NCBI GenBank assembly: GCA_013042765.1
Contig: JABDPP010000366.1
Span: forward strand, 1-7,208
Length of the DNA: 7,208 nt
Direction: 5' to 3'
From: Litoreibacter sp.
Lineage (GTDB): Bacteria > Pseudomonadota > Alphaproteobacteria > Rhodobacterales > Rhodobacteraceae
Both the position numbers and the translations under genes were made by a program. Shown piece after piece: positions 6,953 to 7,208 of this stretch (the first letter of the stretch is position 1; every line of letters begins with the position of its first letter). The notes beneath the pieces were generated by a model. That model did no database searches and was not told the origin of the DNA. It worked only from the letters and a program-made list of their open reading frames with translations.

Positions 6953-7208
6953 ATGATACCAGGTTCTTTCGAGTATCATCGTCCATCGGATATCCAGTCC
7001 GCTGTAGATGTACTTCAGGAGCACGGCGATGAAGCTCGTGTTCTCGCAGGCGGCCACAGCATCATTCCAATGATGAAGCTGCGCATGGCAGCCGTAGAGC
7101 ATCTCGTCGACCTTCAGGACGTCGCAGAGCTCAAGGGCATTACCGTCGATGGCGGCACCGTCACGATTGGTGCAATGACCACGCAACATGAACTTATTGA
7201 TAGCGCCG
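6953..7208 (+). CDS. coxM: Aerobic carbon monoxide dehydrogenase medium (FAD-binding) subunit, CoxM (3'-partial)
   Basis: These are the first 85 residues of the flavoprotein subunit of Mo-Cu CO dehydrogenase. In that enzyme CoxM passes electrons from the CoxS iron-sulfur centres to FAD and on to the membrane chain. The ATG at 6953 is preceded by GGGAGG (6940-6945) 7 bases away. The opening MIPGSFEYHRPSDIQSAVDVL, the FAD pyrophosphate-binding motif AGGHS at residues 32-36 (the same numbering as in Oligotropha CoxM), PMMKLRMA, EHLVDL and VTIGAMTTQHELI all match the family. The second FAD motif (TIGG, near residue 111) and the rest lie beyond the window. CoxM as the first structural gene, after coxC, fits the M-S-L order of form I (BMS) clusters; form II has coxM last. 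CoxS and CoxL genes are expected just downstream. Confidence 0.95.
   Translation, partial: MIPGSFEYHRPSDIQSAVDVLQEHGDEARVLAGGHSIIPMMKLRMAAVEHLVDLQDVAELKGITVDGGTVTIGAMTTQHELIDSA

Noticed and set aside
6947..7189. 80-codon minus-strand open frame opposite coxM
   Set aside because: It is antisense to the conserved CoxM N-terminus with the AGGHS motif and has no recognisable features.

Overview
The window looks like chromosomal DNA from a GC-rich alphaproteobacterium, most likely a marine Rhodobacterales (Roseobacter-type) organism. This is inferred from codon use, from the transporter gene order, and from a CO-oxidation locus of the coxC-coxM kind. No RNA gene, CRISPR array, insertion sequence or phage gene is visible. 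All convincing genes are on the + strand.

Positions 1-5330 hold a nearly complete peptide/nickel-type (Dpp/Opp) ABC importer operon. In order it encodes the C-terminal part of a DppD-like ATPase (cut by the window start), a complete DppF-like ATPase, a 570-residue family 5 periplasmic binding protein, and DppB-like and DppC-like permeases. Three of the four gene junctions are overlaps of 8, 4 and 8 bp, which suggests translational coupling. The exception is the 79-bp gap after the binding-protein gene. It carries a 12-bp GC-rich hairpin, placed where it could make the binding protein more abundant than the permeases. The ligand cannot be read from sequence.

Positions 5331-5447 are a spacer with one bulged inverted repeat. 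Then comes a membrane sensor/regulator (5448-6665) with a seven-helix MHYT domain, a Pro/Ala-rich linker and a C-terminal LytTR DNA-binding domain. This architecture and its position directly upstream of coxM identify it as CoxC of the aerobic CO dehydrogenase (cox) cluster. Its most probable start codon is an unusual CTG at 5448, not the in-frame ATG at 5469.

Positions 6666-6952 are a 287-bp non-coding region. It holds a UUCG-capped hairpin just after coxC and, 80-147 bp upstream of coxM, a phased set of direct repeats (period 20-21 bp) overlapping a perfect TTCGCA-N5-TGCGAA dyad. LytTR regulators bind direct repeats with about this spacing, so this is the best candidate for a CoxC operator controlling the cox structural genes. 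From 6953 to the window end is the start of coxM, the FAD-binding medium subunit of CO dehydrogenase, with its AGGHS motif at residues 32-36. Having coxM first, directly after coxC, fits a form I (BMS) cluster (M-S-L order). The window therefore joins two unrelated units: the end of a solute importer operon and the regulatory head of a CO-oxidation operon.
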